A stretch of 64,000 nucleotides of DNA from the NCBI RefSeq assembly GCF_000701505.1, contig NZ_KL370787.1:234432-298431 (forward strand), given 5' to 3'. Numbering within the stretch: the first letter of the stretch is position 1; every line of letters starts with the position of its first letter. Position numbers and translations under genes: made by a program. Source of the DNA: Dyadobacter crusticola DSM 16708 (GTDB taxonomy: Bacteria > Bacteroidota > Bacteroidia > Cytophagales > Spirosomataceae). The notes beneath the pieces were generated by a model. That model was not told where the DNA came from and did no database searches. It was given only the letters and a program-made list of their open reading frames with translations. Below are positions 43,611 to 52,300 of this stretch, piece by piece.

Positions 43611-43753
43611 TAATCCCCGGGCTTAAGCCCGGGGCAAGGGATTGCTTTTGCTGGGCTTATTGGGCTGAAGCCCTGGAAGCGGGATTACCATGTCTATTCA
43701 CTTGCGCGAAGCGCAAACTATTGTCTATTGCCCGGGCTTAAGCCCGGGGACAA
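43611..43753. repeat. Palindrome-rich MITE/REP-like element
   Basis: This region of about 143 bp is bounded by two copies of the palindrome CCCCGGGCTTAAGCCCGGGG (43615-43634) and GCCCGGGCTTAAGCCCGGGG (43730-43749). Between them are GGGCTT...AAGCCC (43653-43673) and TTGCGC-GAA-GCGCAA (43702-43716), so nearly the whole element folds into hairpins. The flanks TTG-TCCCCGGG and CCCGGGGCAA mirror each other as terminal inverted repeats. It sits between convergent genes and encodes no protein. Confidence 0.75.
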
Positions 43754-43759
43754 TGATAA

Positions 43760-44140
43760 TTATATTCTTTTTAGAGTTGGTTCGTGGAAGGATTTCCAGA
43801 TTTTGGCAGCTTCTTCTACTGTTTCCGGCGGTGATTGCAGGTAGGCTTCAACCCTGGCCAGGTTCTCGGATTTTGAATCTTTGACTGAGTATTTCACCAG
43901 GTTAACCAGCAGCTCGTCAATCTTGGCAGTGTTAAATCGCCAGTTCTGATCGTATTTGGTAAACCATTCTTCTTCCAGGAAAACGTATCCTGAATACCTG
44001 TAAACATCTGAAAAACCGAAAGCATCAATCACAATCGGCTCGGTAGGCTGCTCCTGATCCAGCTCCTTGTCACTATACCGCTCGCGGCCATTCCCAAGTA
44101 ATCCAACGAACCTGTAATTCTTCACCTTTTGAAATTCCAT
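43760..44140 (-). CDS. Hypothetical protein (126 aa)
   Basis: I do not recognise this family. The protein is cytoplasmic, acidic and without signal peptide. It starts MEFQKVKNYRFVGLLGNGRERYS, has a central aromatic segment (YRYSGYVFLEEEWFTKYDQNWRF) and a C-terminal helical half (IDELLVNLVKYSV; ENLARVEAYLQSPPETVEEAAKIWKSF). It is divergent from the 168-aa gene to the right and its stop lies just after the palindromic element. The proximity to the Panacea pair may be coincidental. Confidence 0.65.
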   Translation of the reverse strand: MEFQKVKNYRFVGLLGNGRERYSDKELDQEQPTEPIVIDAFGFSDVYRYSGYVFLEEEWFTKYDQNWRFNTAKIDELLVNLVKYSVKDSKSENLARVEAYLQSPPETVEEAAKIWKSFHEPTLKRI

Positions 44141-44260
44141 TTCCTATTTTTGGTTTTGATTTATCAATCAGGACAAGCATAATTATTGTGCCTTTGAACC
44201 TCATAACAGCACAATCATGTTGTCGGATATAACAGTCCCTAATTAACAGTATAAAGTCGG

Positions 44261-44767
44261 ATGATCCGCATTTCCACGCTCCCACTTATTGAAACAACAC
44301 AGCAATTTCATGCTGCCGAACTCATCTTGCTCGTCGATGTACTGCTAGTCGGCGATACGCCGCGGAACATGAGAGAGCATATAAAGAATAACTACGGTGG
44401 GTTTATAGTAGATAAAAAAACGTATATCCCCATTACGCTGACCGGGACGCCGGAAAGTCTGCTGAACAATGCGGGCAAGATGATCCACTTTAAATTCGAT
44501 CGCGGTTTTGAAAACTATTATGCATTTGACGGGAATGTAGCAGCAGCCTTGTGGCACCGGAAACTGTACGATATGCCGGCGAACGCAGGTGTAAGCCCGA
44601 TCAACTTTGAACGCGAGGAAGCCTTCATTATCAGGCGCTACATTACTGAAAGGCGTGAATACATTGAGCCGGAGACCGAACCAAAGCTGCTGGAGCTGCC
44701 ATTGACGGCGCCCGCCAGCATTGGACTGAAAGCAATGCGTGGACTGAAACCTGTTCGAAAAGCGTGA
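44261..44767 (+). CDS. Hypothetical protein (168 aa)
   Basis: No recognised family. It has no signal peptide or membrane helix. The N-terminal part is hydrophobic-alternating (ELILLVDVLLVGDTPRNMREHI), followed by beta-like stretches (GGFIVDKKTYIPITL; FENYYAFDGNVAAALWHRKLY). The C-terminal helix is charged (FIIRRYITERREYI), and a proline-rich tail ends GLKPVRKA. It is transcribed with the DUF983 gene 19 bases downstream. No function can be proposed. Confidence 0.65.
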   Translation: MIRISTLPLIETTQQFHAAELILLVDVLLVGDTPRNMREHIKNNYGGFIVDKKTYIPITLTGTPESLLNNAGKMIHFKFDRGFENYYAFDGNVAAALWHRKLYDMPANAGVSPINFEREEAFIIRRYITERREYIEPETEPKLLELPLTAPASIGLKAMRGLKPVRKA

Positions 44768-44786
44768 TATTTCGGTTTTAACAGGT

Positions 44787-45161
44787 ATGTCAAAATTATC
44801 CAGCATTGTCAGGTTTAAATGTCCGCGCTGCCGGAAAGGGAATCTGTTTGTCAGGCAAAATCCTTACAGCTTTAAAGGGAGCCTTGATATGCCCGAACGC
44901 TGCCCTGTATGTGACCAGGATTTTAAAATAGAGCCCGGCTTTTACATTGGTGCATTATGGACCAGCTTTCCCATTGTGATCCTGATTATGACCGCGCTTT
45001 CTGTCCTGCTTTTGGTTTATTTCAAAATGGATATGAACTGGTTCTTTGTCACATTAACTCTGATCCTTTTTTTACTTCAACCCATTATAATGCGCCTTGG
45101 AAGATCCATTTGGATCCATTTGTTTGTCAGCTTTGAAGAAAATGCGGAGGATGTTCACTGA
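44787..45161 (+). CDS. DUF983 family membrane protein
   Basis: A 124-aa protein. Two zinc-ribbon-like knuckles lie at the N-terminus (CPRCRKGNLF and RCPVCDQDF), followed by two membrane helices (GALWTSFPIVILIMTALSVLLLVYF; MNWFFVTLTLILFLLQPIIM). This is the standard DUF983 layout. It is an inner-membrane protein with the Cys knuckles on the cytoplasmic side. The function is unknown; members often neighbour respiratory or redox genes, which is not the case here. The gene is convergent with the SDR gene. Confidence 0.9.
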   Translation: MSKLSSIVRFKCPRCRKGNLFVRQNPYSFKGSLDMPERCPVCDQDFKIEPGFYIGALWTSFPIVILIMTALSVLLLVYFKMDMNWFFVTLTLILFLLQPIIMRLGRSIWIHLFVSFEENAEDVH

Positions 45162-45189
45162 CGGTTTCTGATCAGCAATCCCGAAGGTT

Positions 45190-46653
45190 TTAATCTTTCA
45201 AAGCAGTCTGTTCTTTGAAGTCAATCACGTTCTTGATCATTCCTTCAAAAACAAAAAAGTGAAAAGGCAGGACCGAATACCAGTAAAGTCTGCCCAATAA
45301 TCCTTTGGGCCTGAATGTTGCTGTTTGAAAAAGGTAATTCTTTGAATTTTTGCTGACCACCTTGAATTCCAGCCAGGCTTCTCCGGGGAGCTTCATTTCG
45401 GCATACAACAGCAGTCGTTTGTTCAATTTATCAGCGGCCAGTACGCGCCAGAAATCGAGGGTATCTCCACTGTAGATGGTGTGCTCATTCGTTCGCCCCC
45501 TGCGCAATCCCACGCCACCTACCAGCTTATCCATAAAGCCACGCAATTTCCACATCCAGTTGCCATAATACCAACCGCGCCGACCTCCTATCGACCAGAT
45601 ATTTTCGACCACCTGATTTACGTCGCCGGTGATTTCTTTTTGTCTCTGGTCGGTAAAACAACCTTTCTTGGGAATACGGATGTGCTCGATCCGGTAGCTA
45701 TTGACATAGCTGGAAACGAAGGAATCTTTCCAGCTCGAAACCACATTGTTTTGCTCGATTTTCTGAAAAGCGAGCGAAACGGCTTCCCGGTAAGTTACGG
45801 GCGTGATATCCAGCAATTTTTCCAGTTCGTCATTTTCCGGCACCACATCCACTTTCATGCTGTTCACCAGATTGGAAGCGAGCTTAAACGAAGTAGAAGT
45901 TACAAAATACAGCCAGTACGACGATAATTTGGGCGTCATCACCGGCACTGTAATAATATACCTTTTTAAACCCCGCACTTCTGCAAACTGGAGTAGCATC
46001 TCTTTGTAAGTCAAAACCTCCGGGCCACCTACGTCGAAAGAGCGGCCAAATGTTTTTTCGTTTAACAAAACACCGTACAGGTATTCCAGAATATTACGGA
46101 TTGATATTGGCTTGCTTCTGGTGGTCAGCCACTTGGGCGTGATCATGACCGGCAGCTTTTCTACCAGGTCGCGAATGATTTCAAATGAAGCGCTACCCGA
46201 GCCGACGATAATGCCAGCCCTGACAGCAGTAAGCGGAATGTCGCATGACCCGAGGATCTCCTCTACCTTTTTCCTGGACGAAAGATGTTTGGACAGGTTG
46301 CTGCTGTTGGTGATACCACCCAGATAGATAATCTGCCTGACTTGTGTCCCTCTCAAAAGTTTGACAAAATTCAGGGCCGATTTTTCTTCCATCTTTTCAA
46401 AATCACCCTGCTCTGAACTCATCGAATGGATCAGATAGTAAGCCGCATCGATACCTTCCGGCAGCTCCCCGGCGATCTCATCTTTCAGAAAATCAACTTC
46501 AATGAGGGAAATACCTGACTGTGCGTAAATACCTTCTGTGGGAAACCTGTTTTTATCCCGGACACAACATATTACCTCGTGGCCATTTTCCAGCAGCACC
46601 GGAAGAAGCCGTTTTCCAATATAGCCGGTAGCACCAGTCAGTAGAACTTTCAT
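45190..46653 (-). CDS. SDR-family NAD(P)-binding epimerase with C-terminal DUF2867 domain
   Basis: The protein has 487 aa from the ATG at 46653. The open frame to 46677 adds eight residues ahead of the Rossmann start and is not needed. The N-terminal half is an atypical extended SDR (MKVLLTGATGYIGKRLLPVLLENGHEV; YLIHSM; IYLGGI; VRAGIIVGSGSASFEII). The C-terminal half (about 320-487) matches DUF2867 (SIGGRRGWYYGNWMWKLRGFMDKLVGG, LDFWRVLAADKL, LPFHFFVFEGMIKNV). It probably acts on a sugar-nucleotide or quinone-like substrate; the exact reaction is unknown. It is a single gene. Confidence 0.92.
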   Translation of the reverse strand: MKVLLTGATGYIGKRLLPVLLENGHEVICCVRDKNRFPTEGIYAQSGISLIEVDFLKDEIAGELPEGIDAAYYLIHSMSSEQGDFEKMEEKSALNFVKLLRGTQVRQIIYLGGITNSSNLSKHLSSRKKVEEILGSCDIPLTAVRAGIIVGSGSASFEIIRDLVEKLPVMITPKWLTTRSKPISIRNILEYLYGVLLNEKTFGRSFDVGGPEVLTYKEMLLQFAEVRGLKRYIITVPVMTPKLSSYWLYFVTSTSFKLASNLVNSMKVDVVPENDELEKLLDITPVTYREAVSLAFQKIEQNNVVSSWKDSFVSSYVNSYRIEHIRIPKKGCFTDQRQKEITGDVNQVVENIWSIGGRRGWYYGNWMWKLRGFMDKLVGGVGLRRGRTNEHTIYSGDTLDFWRVLAADKLNKRLLLYAEMKLPGEAWLEFKVVSKNSKNYLFQTATFRPKGLLGRLYWYSVLPFHFFVFEGMIKNVIDFKEQTALKD

Positions 46654-46683
46654 ATAGAATAATGCATCGAAAACCATGCCTCG

Positions 46684-46705
46684 CAGCCGTGCATTCAGGC
46701 GGCTG
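46684..46705 (-). other. Stem-loop upstream of the SDR gene
   Basis: CAGCCG and CGGCTG pair around a 10-base loop. It lies 31 bases before the SDR start on the minus strand, between that gene and DUF2905. There is no T-run, so it may be a leader structure or a weak terminator for the DUF2905 transcript. Confidence 0.3.
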
Positions 46706-46821
46706 TGTACGACTGTAGCTACAAAAAAGGCGAGTTGGCTGCCAGGAGAGATTTAAGCAGAATTACTATAATGAATGCATTAATTTACAGCGGTCGCAAG
46801 CTTGCAGTGGATCAGGGTAAG

Positions 46822-47049
46822 TCAGTTCAGAAACCGCCTTACCAGCCAGATTATCAGATTCAGCAGGCCGCTGAGCAGGAGCATTGTTGTAATGGGGAAA
46901 TAGAATTTGAAGTTCTCCTTTTCAACACAGATATCACCGGGCAGGCGGCCGAGCCAATGCAGCTTATCGCTTAAAAAGTACACGATAATGCCGATCAATA
47001 CGACCGCCAAGCCGATCAGGATCAGGTATTTACCGGTGGCTTGCGACAT
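46822..47049 (-). CDS. DUF2905 family small membrane protein
   Basis: A 75-aa protein with two membrane helices (YLILIGLAVVLIGIIVYFL and FYFPITTMLLLSGLLNLIIWLV). The conserved loop between them, LHWLGRLPGDICVEKENFKFYFP (family consensus lGrLPGDi-iere), makes the DUF2905 assignment clear. It is an inner-membrane protein of unknown role. It starts 12 bases after the YfiT-type gene and is probably co-transcribed with it. Confidence 0.92.
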   Translation of the reverse strand: MSQATGKYLILIGLAVVLIGIIVYFLSDKLHWLGRLPGDICVEKENFKFYFPITTMLLLSGLLNLIIWLVRRFLN

Positions 47050-47061
47050 TGTTTTTAAATG

Positions 47062-47589
47062 CTATTTGAGGATACCGAGCGCCAGCTCAATGTGCGCAAA
47101 ATGGTGCTTAACGTGCCAGGCCGACATTGCCAATGCATGTTTCTGACTGATCCACATCTGGCGAACGGGGTGAAAATACGCAATGTCCAATTGCTCGGAA
47201 GTGAGACTTTTCGCGAGGTACACATACCTGTTTCCAATACTTTCAAAAGCCGCCAGCGAGTCCGCGATCGGGTACGAAACAGCTTCCGGCGTTTTGACCC
47301 AACCGTCCATATTAATCAAAGTTACCTCCTTGTAGTCAGGCTCGGTCAATGCTTTTTTCATCCTGAAAAAATGCACCAGATGGATATCCGCAACGTGGTG
47401 GATCAGCTGCTGAACAGTCCAGCTGCCCTCCCGGTAAGTTTTGCCAAGATCCTCCTCTGAAAAATTAGCGGCCAGCTCGCGGTAAGCGGCGGGCGCTGTT
47501 TCAATTGTCGATATCAGTTCGGCCAGCTCTTCATCCGTATAATCTGCCTGCGAGACAAACGGACCAATGGGATATTTTCTGTCTATCAT
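47062..47589 (-). CDS. YfiT/DinB-family putative metal-dependent transferase (bacillithiol S-transferase type)
   Basis: A 175-aa four-helix-bundle protein. It starts with RKYPIGPFVSQADYTDEEL, typical of the YfiT (BstA-like) group. Metal-ligand histidines are visible in QLIHHVADIHLVHFFRMK and AWHVKHHFAHIEL. DinB-superfamily members of this branch transfer bacillithiol or related thiols to electrophiles in a metal-dependent way. Bacteroidetes use bacillithiol-like thiols in some lineages, so detoxification is plausible. It lies 41 bases after YfhO. Confidence 0.88.
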   Translation of the reverse strand: MIDRKYPIGPFVSQADYTDEELAELISTIETAPAAYRELAANFSEEDLGKTYREGSWTVQQLIHHVADIHLVHFFRMKKALTEPDYKEVTLINMDGWVKTPEAVSYPIADSLAAFESIGNRYVYLAKSLTSEQLDIAYFHPVRQMWISQKHALAMSAWHVKHHFAHIELALGILK

Positions 47590-47630
47590 TTCAGGAATGT
47601 AATTGAATGCAATTGTATGTTACTAAGTGA

Positions 47631-50114
47631 CTAGGCTTTGCGCTTGGCTCCTACAAATATCGCCCCGGCGATCAACCCGATTAACAATATCGAACTCACC
47701 AGGTCAATCTTACTGCCTACTGCTACCGACACCGGTTCAAAGCGGAATTTGATCGTGTGCTTGCCCGCGGGTACCCTCAATGCACGAAGCACATAGTTGG
47801 CGCGCAGCAAATCCGCAGGCTTATCGTCGATCGTTACTTTCCATTCATCTCGCACATTGTAATAGATCTCCGAGAAAACTGCCAACCCTTCATTGCGGGA
47901 GTTACTTTCATAAATCAGTTCGTTGGGTTTGTAGCTGATCAGACTGATTTTAGCAGAAGAATCAGGCTGCAAGCTGAGTCCCTGTAATTTGGAAGCGAAC
48001 TTCTGATCAAGTACTGCCTCATACCGGGGTTTGAGTGAATCCAAAGCCGCCATTTCAGCGTCTGCATTTGGAACAACTTTATAACTATTTACAAACCAGG
48101 CATGACCCAATGCATCGGGATTAGCTTGCACCACTTTGTTACCCTGCTGATCCGGAACAAGAAAATACTTCGTGTTCAGCATGTTGATCACATTCATATT
48201 GGGCCGCTGGCTCATTACCTGTCTTTCGAAAAGCTCCTGGTACCTGCGAAGCTTAGCGCCGTGATAGCCGCCGAGTGATTTGTGAAAATTGGAAGCAGCT
48301 GCACTGTTGAACGGACCTTGTGCGGATGTATTATCAAATACTTTATAATCAAGATCGGGATCTTTGAGAATCTGCTCGTCGGCAGGTGAAGGACTTGTAT
48401 TTCCTTGTGCCACGTAGTTAGATACAAAATCTTCGCTATTCAGATAGCGCTTGTCGACACCAAATAAGTCGAAAATAACAAGGGCGATTAATACCGCATA
48501 AAGTATCACAGGCTTGATCTTGTCCATCATCCACAGCCAGATCAATCCGGCGGCGAGCAGTACAAATATCAGGCTCCGGAATGCATCGGCTTTCATCAGG
48601 CTGATACGGTCTTGTACAATGGAGTTCATGATCTGCTGCGCGAATGCTTGATCCCGTGTCATTTGCGTAAACTGCTCCAATGTCGCCGAATCATTTGTCG
48701 ATTGAAAGCTGAAAAACAACGTGGGCATCAATGCCATAATCACCATCAAACCGCCGCTGATGCCAAGCGAAATCAGGAAAGGCTTCTGGAATTCTTTCCA
48801 GGTAATTTTCTTTTGAACAAGGATAATCAATGCCAATACGCCGAGGAAAACCATCAGCAGCTGCGCCAGTGAAACTGCCATTGTCATCGCCCTGAACTTG
48901 TTGAACATTGGGAAATAGTCAAAGAACAGGTAGTTCACCGCAGCGAAGCTTTTACCCAAAGCCCAAACAATGTACAGCAGCACTACTGCGACAGCCCAGG
49001 ATTTCAGCGGGCTTTTTACGATAAAAATCCCCAGCAAAAACAGGAAGAAAACGATTGCACCCACATAGTTGGGCCCACCCATAATGGGTTGCTCTCCCCA
49101 GTAAAGCGGCATCTGCTGGATGATACTCTGCGAATTCGCCGGATCTACACCGCGACCGATCAATGTTTTGTAAGTTTCCGAATCGGTTGAAAGAGGTCCG
49201 TACCCTGCCCCACCGTAAGCATTTGGAATAACGAGCGTAAGCAGCTCACCAAAGCCGTAGCTGTATGTAAAAGCATAAGTCTTGTCAAGTCCGTCGTTTT
49301 TGGCCGGGCTGGCAGCGGTATCCTTGCTTGTCAGCTCCGATTTGCCGCGGATTGTTTCTTTGGTATAATCATAAGCATTCCACAACCGGGTCGAATGCGT
49401 TCCCACGGCGAGCACAGCCGCAAGCCCAAGCCCGCCTAGCACCAGCGCCAGCTCTTTACCGCGACCATTCTTAATAAATGCAATACTTTCAATGACTACC
49501 AGAATTACAACTCCGATCCCCAGATAATATGTGATCTGCACGTGGTTGGCGTAGAGTTCAAGCGACAAAAAGAGGGCTGTAAGCGCAGCGCCTGCAAGCC
49601 AGTGTTTCCTGAAAGCCAATATTACCCCAGCAATAACACCGGGTGCATACATGATCGCAATTACCTGCGAAATGTGCCCCGCTTCGAGGTTGATTATATT
49701 AAATGATGAGAAGGCAAATGCAATTCCTCCCAATGCAGCCAGCCAGCTGCCAGCGCCCATCACCAGGAAAAGCACATAAGCGCTCACCATTCCGATCAGC
49801 AGGTAATTGGCAGGCGCAGGTAGAATCTTGTTGATCCCCTGGCCGATTTTGGTGGAAATACTCGTAGGATAATCGGTAGCAACCAGGTAAGCGGGCATTC
49901 CGGCAAACATTCCATTGGTCCAGGAAGACCACTCTCCTGTCTGCTTTTGATAGTCAAGTACTTCACGTGCCGCAGCTTTGGCTTGAATATCATCCGTCGC
50001 CACCAGTTTTTTCCCCTGCAACACGGGAGAAACGTATACAATGGACAGAATTATAAAGCCCAATACAGCTACTAAGTGCGGCCAGGTATTTTGCCAGGAA
50101 ATCAGGTTTTTCAT
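47631..50114 (-). CDS. YfhO-family polytopic membrane protein
   Basis: An 827-aa protein with about 12-13 membrane helices. An extracytoplasmic loop follows the first helix (LVATDDIQAKAAAREVLDYQKQTGEW), with the GT-C-like acidic residues Asp-Asp. The C-terminal soluble domain (about 600-800) is YfhO-like (FSEIYYNVRDEWKVTIDDKPADLLRANYVLRALRVPAGKHTIKFRFEP), and a last helix with a KRKA tail ends the protein. It is a GT-C-fold glycosyltransferase relative; in Firmicutes YfhO acts in teichoic-acid glycosylation, and the acceptor in Bacteroidetes is unknown. It is divergent from pfkA across a 320-bp gap. Confidence 0.92.
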   Translation of the reverse strand: MKNLISWQNTWPHLVAVLGFIILSIVYVSPVLQGKKLVATDDIQAKAAAREVLDYQKQTGEWSSWTNGMFAGMPAYLVATDYPTSISTKIGQGINKILPAPANYLLIGMVSAYVLFLVMGAGSWLAALGGIAFAFSSFNIINLEAGHISQVIAIMYAPGVIAGVILAFRKHWLAGAALTALFLSLELYANHVQITYYLGIGVVILVVIESIAFIKNGRGKELALVLGGLGLAAVLAVGTHSTRLWNAYDYTKETIRGKSELTSKDTAASPAKNDGLDKTYAFTYSYGFGELLTLVIPNAYGGAGYGPLSTDSETYKTLIGRGVDPANSQSIIQQMPLYWGEQPIMGGPNYVGAIVFFLFLLGIFIVKSPLKSWAVAVVLLYIVWALGKSFAAVNYLFFDYFPMFNKFRAMTMAVSLAQLLMVFLGVLALIILVQKKITWKEFQKPFLISLGISGGLMVIMALMPTLFFSFQSTNDSATLEQFTQMTRDQAFAQQIMNSIVQDRISLMKADAFRSLIFVLLAAGLIWLWMMDKIKPVILYAVLIALVIFDLFGVDKRYLNSEDFVSNYVAQGNTSPSPADEQILKDPDLDYKVFDNTSAQGPFNSAAASNFHKSLGGYHGAKLRRYQELFERQVMSQRPNMNVINMLNTKYFLVPDQQGNKVVQANPDALGHAWFVNSYKVVPNADAEMAALDSLKPRYEAVLDQKFASKLQGLSLQPDSSAKISLISYKPNELIYESNSRNEGLAVFSEIYYNVRDEWKVTIDDKPADLLRANYVLRALRVPAGKHTIKFRFEPVSVAVGSKIDLVSSILLIGLIAGAIFVGAKRKA

Positions 50115-50434
50115 TTCGATATTAAGTAAGCCTGCGGTTGGTTTAGTGATTGGAATGCGCTGTTGGTGTCGCCGTCAAAAATAGAACATTTCAAACCAGA
50201 GCACGTCAGGTGACGACCTGAGAATGAATATTAAATTTCTATTAACCGGCGCAAATATATAAGTATTGATATATGTTTAGGGTGTAAAATCCGAATCTTG
50301 TTCTGGCAAATTTTTAACAGAATTAAGAGTCAGGTCATATATTTTAAGGAAATACCGGATAAATTTGCGGAAATTGTGACTTTAAGGTTCAAAAGTCGCG
50401 ACACAATCAAAAGATAGAAGTAACCCGAAATTAA
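50115..50434. promoter_or_regulatory. Divergent yfhO-like/pfkA promoter region
   Basis: This AT-rich 320-bp gap has two -7 boxes. TAAATTTG at 50360-50367 (plus) would start pfkA transcription near 50374, about 60 bases before its ATG. On the minus strand, TATATTTG at 50259-50252 would give the yfhO-like gene a leader of about 130 bases. In that leader a hairpin, TCAGGT-GACG-ACCTGA (50206-50221), is present. No clear -33 element was found for either. Confidence 0.5.
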
Positions 50435-51409
50435 ATGAAAAGAATTGGAGTATTTACCTCAGGAGGGGATGCCCCGGGTATGAACGCCTGTATCAGGGCG
50501 GTAGTGCGTGGCGCTGTCTACCATGGTATCGAAGTTTTTGGAATCAGAAGAGGATATAGCGGAATGATTGCCGGTGATGTTTATAAAATGGACTCCCACT
50601 CGGTTAGCAATATAGTTCAAAGAGGAGGTACAATTCTTAAGTCTGCGCGCAGCAAAGAATTCATGACCCCGGAAGGACGCAAGAAGGCATACGATAACCT
50701 GATGTCGCACGGGATTGAAGGCCTGGTAGCCATCGGCGGAAATGGTACGTTCACAGGTGCGATGATTTTTGGAAATGAATACGGTATCCCTACCGTAGGC
50801 GCACCCGGAACAATCGACAATGACCTTTACGGAACTGATTACACGATCGGATTTGATACTGCAGTAAATACGGCATTGGACGCGATCGACCGCATCCGCG
50901 ATACTGCCAGCTCGCATGACCGCATCTTTTTCATTGAAGTAATGGGCCGCGACTCAGGCTACATTGCTGTTCAGTCGGGTATCGCAGGTGGCGCGGAGCT
51001 GGTAATGGTACCGGAAGTGCTTACCCCGATTTCGGAAGTAGTTGAAACCCTGAAACAGGGATGGAGCCGCTCTAAATCATCTTCTATCATTATTGTTGCA
51101 GAAGGCGACGAAGAAGGAAGTGCACAGGAAGTAGCTGAAAAGATCAAAGTACAGGTCGACGAGAATGCGGATATCCGCGTTACCACCCTCGGCCACACCC
51201 AGCGTGGAGGACAGCCTTCTGCATACGACCGGATCCTGGCAAGCCGCCTCGGCCTGGGCGCCCTGGAAGGATTGATCGGCGGACAGAAAAATGTAATGGC
51301 CGGAATCGTGAATAATGACCTGGTTTACACACCTTTCGAGGATACGATCAGGCTGCCGAAACCAATCAATGAAGATCTATTAAGAATGGTGAAAATCCTC
51401 AGCGTGTAA
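50435..51409 (+). CDS. pfkA: ATP-dependent 6-phosphofructokinase
   Basis: A 324-aa protein of normal bacterial PfkA length. It starts MKRIGVFTSGGDAPGMNACIRAVVR (ATP-binding GGDAPGMNA), continues with IGGNGTFTGA (the GG-N-G/D region), the catalytic PGTIDNDLYGTDYTIGFDTAVN, FIEVMGRDSGYIAVQSGIA and VTTLGHTQRGGQPSAYDRILASRLG. It phosphorylates fructose-6-phosphate to fructose-1,6-bisphosphate in glycolysis. GGNG replaces the usual GGDGS at the nucleotide-binding loop; Asn at that place is seen in some Bacteroidetes copies to my knowledge. It has its own promoter. Confidence 0.97.
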   Translation: MKRIGVFTSGGDAPGMNACIRAVVRGAVYHGIEVFGIRRGYSGMIAGDVYKMDSHSVSNIVQRGGTILKSARSKEFMTPEGRKKAYDNLMSHGIEGLVAIGGNGTFTGAMIFGNEYGIPTVGAPGTIDNDLYGTDYTIGFDTAVNTALDAIDRIRDTASSHDRIFFIEVMGRDSGYIAVQSGIAGGAELVMVPEVLTPISEVVETLKQGWSRSKSSSIIIVAEGDEEGSAQEVAEKIKVQVDENADIRVTTLGHTQRGGQPSAYDRILASRLGLGALEGLIGGQKNVMAGIVNNDLVYTPFEDTIRLPKPINEDLLRMVKILSV

Positions 51410-51425
51410 AACGCGGGGTTTCACA

Positions 51426-52199
51426 TCAGGCGTAGCCGGTCAACTTATATACAACATAACCGACCAGCTCATGCCACAACACACTGAAATCAGCAAATGC
51501 GTTGGCATCGGGAACCAGCAAACGATCAAAGGTGATCCCGTTGTACCCACCCAGGTAGGCGGCACAGAAAAAATCGGTTTTGACACCTGCTTTCTGAAAA
51601 CAGCCGAGTGACCTGCGCATGTGAAAAGCGGAGGTAATGAGAATGTACCTCCCATTCGGAAATTTTTGTTTGAGGATACGCGCAGAAAATAATGCGTTTT
51701 CACGTGTGTTTCTCGCTCTTTCCTCGAACAAAATGTCAGCAGGGGCAACTCCCCACCTGACCAGCAGGTCAGCAGCAACCCTCGTTTCTCCTTTTCCCAA
51801 TTCCATCTGATAGTCCTGACTCGTACCTGTGATCAGGATCTTTTTGATCTTACCTGCCTTGTAAAGCCGGAAAGTCTGCAGTACGCGGTCCCCGTTATTA
51901 CCCATTGAAATCAGATCCGTAAAAGGCTTTTTCCCATAGATCAGCCCGCCGGAAAGCAGGATACCAACATCGTAAGTACCCTCCACGTTTTTGAGCTGCA
52001 CTACCCGCGGCTCCCACCAGTTGAGCGCTTTGGTTACTAGATAAGTACTGGAAGTAAGATAGGTCAGCACAATCGTCACCATGATTATCCGCTTCTGCCA
52101 TTTTTTATTGTTGGTAAAAAGAGCCAAAATCATCAGCATAATTATAATGCTCAGCGGCATTACCAGAAAGTCTATGGCTTTGGAGAGAAAAAAAAACAT
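51426..52199 (-). CDS. YdcF/SanA-family protein (DUF218)
   Basis: A 257-aa protein. Two N-terminal membrane helices (IDFLVMPLSIIIMLMILALF; IIMVTIVLTYLTSSTYLV) precede a DUF218 domain with VGILLSGGLIYG, DRVLQTFRLYKAGKIKKILITGTS, ADLLVRWGVAPADILFEERARNTRENALFSARIL and YILITSAFHMRRSLGCFQKAG. This matches the ElyC/SanA/YdcF family, linked in E. coli to cell-envelope integrity and undecaprenyl-phosphate metabolism. It is an inner-membrane protein with an extracytoplasmic domain. It is convergent with pfkA (16-bp gap) and divergent from the thioredoxin-fold gene. Confidence 0.92.
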   Translation of the reverse strand: MFFFLSKAIDFLVMPLSIIIMLMILALFTNNKKWQKRIIMVTIVLTYLTSSTYLVTKALNWWEPRVVQLKNVEGTYDVGILLSGGLIYGKKPFTDLISMGNNGDRVLQTFRLYKAGKIKKILITGTSQDYQMELGKGETRVAADLLVRWGVAPADILFEERARNTRENALFSARILKQKFPNGRYILITSAFHMRRSLGCFQKAGVKTDFFCAAYLGGYNGITFDRLLVPDANAFADFSVLWHELVGYVVYKLTGYA

Positions 52200-52236
52200 T
52201 TGAATAAGAACCTGGTAGAAGTTATCGTTTTGAAAC

Positions 52237-52244
52237 TAATTTTG
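52237..52244 (+). promoter_or_regulatory. -7 box TAATTTTG upstream of the thioredoxin-fold gene
   Basis: An exact TAnnTTTG match 56 bases before the ATG at 52301. No convincing -33 element lies 19-21 bases upstream. Confidence 0.4.
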
Positions 52245-52300
52245 TCCGTCCCGAGATTTGAAGTAATTAAAATAATAACTGATAAGCAAACACCGACCTG

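Noticed and set aside
43544..43741. Open frame across the palindromic element
   Set aside because: It begins inside the 129-aa membrane protein gene in another frame and runs through inverted repeats; no coding character.
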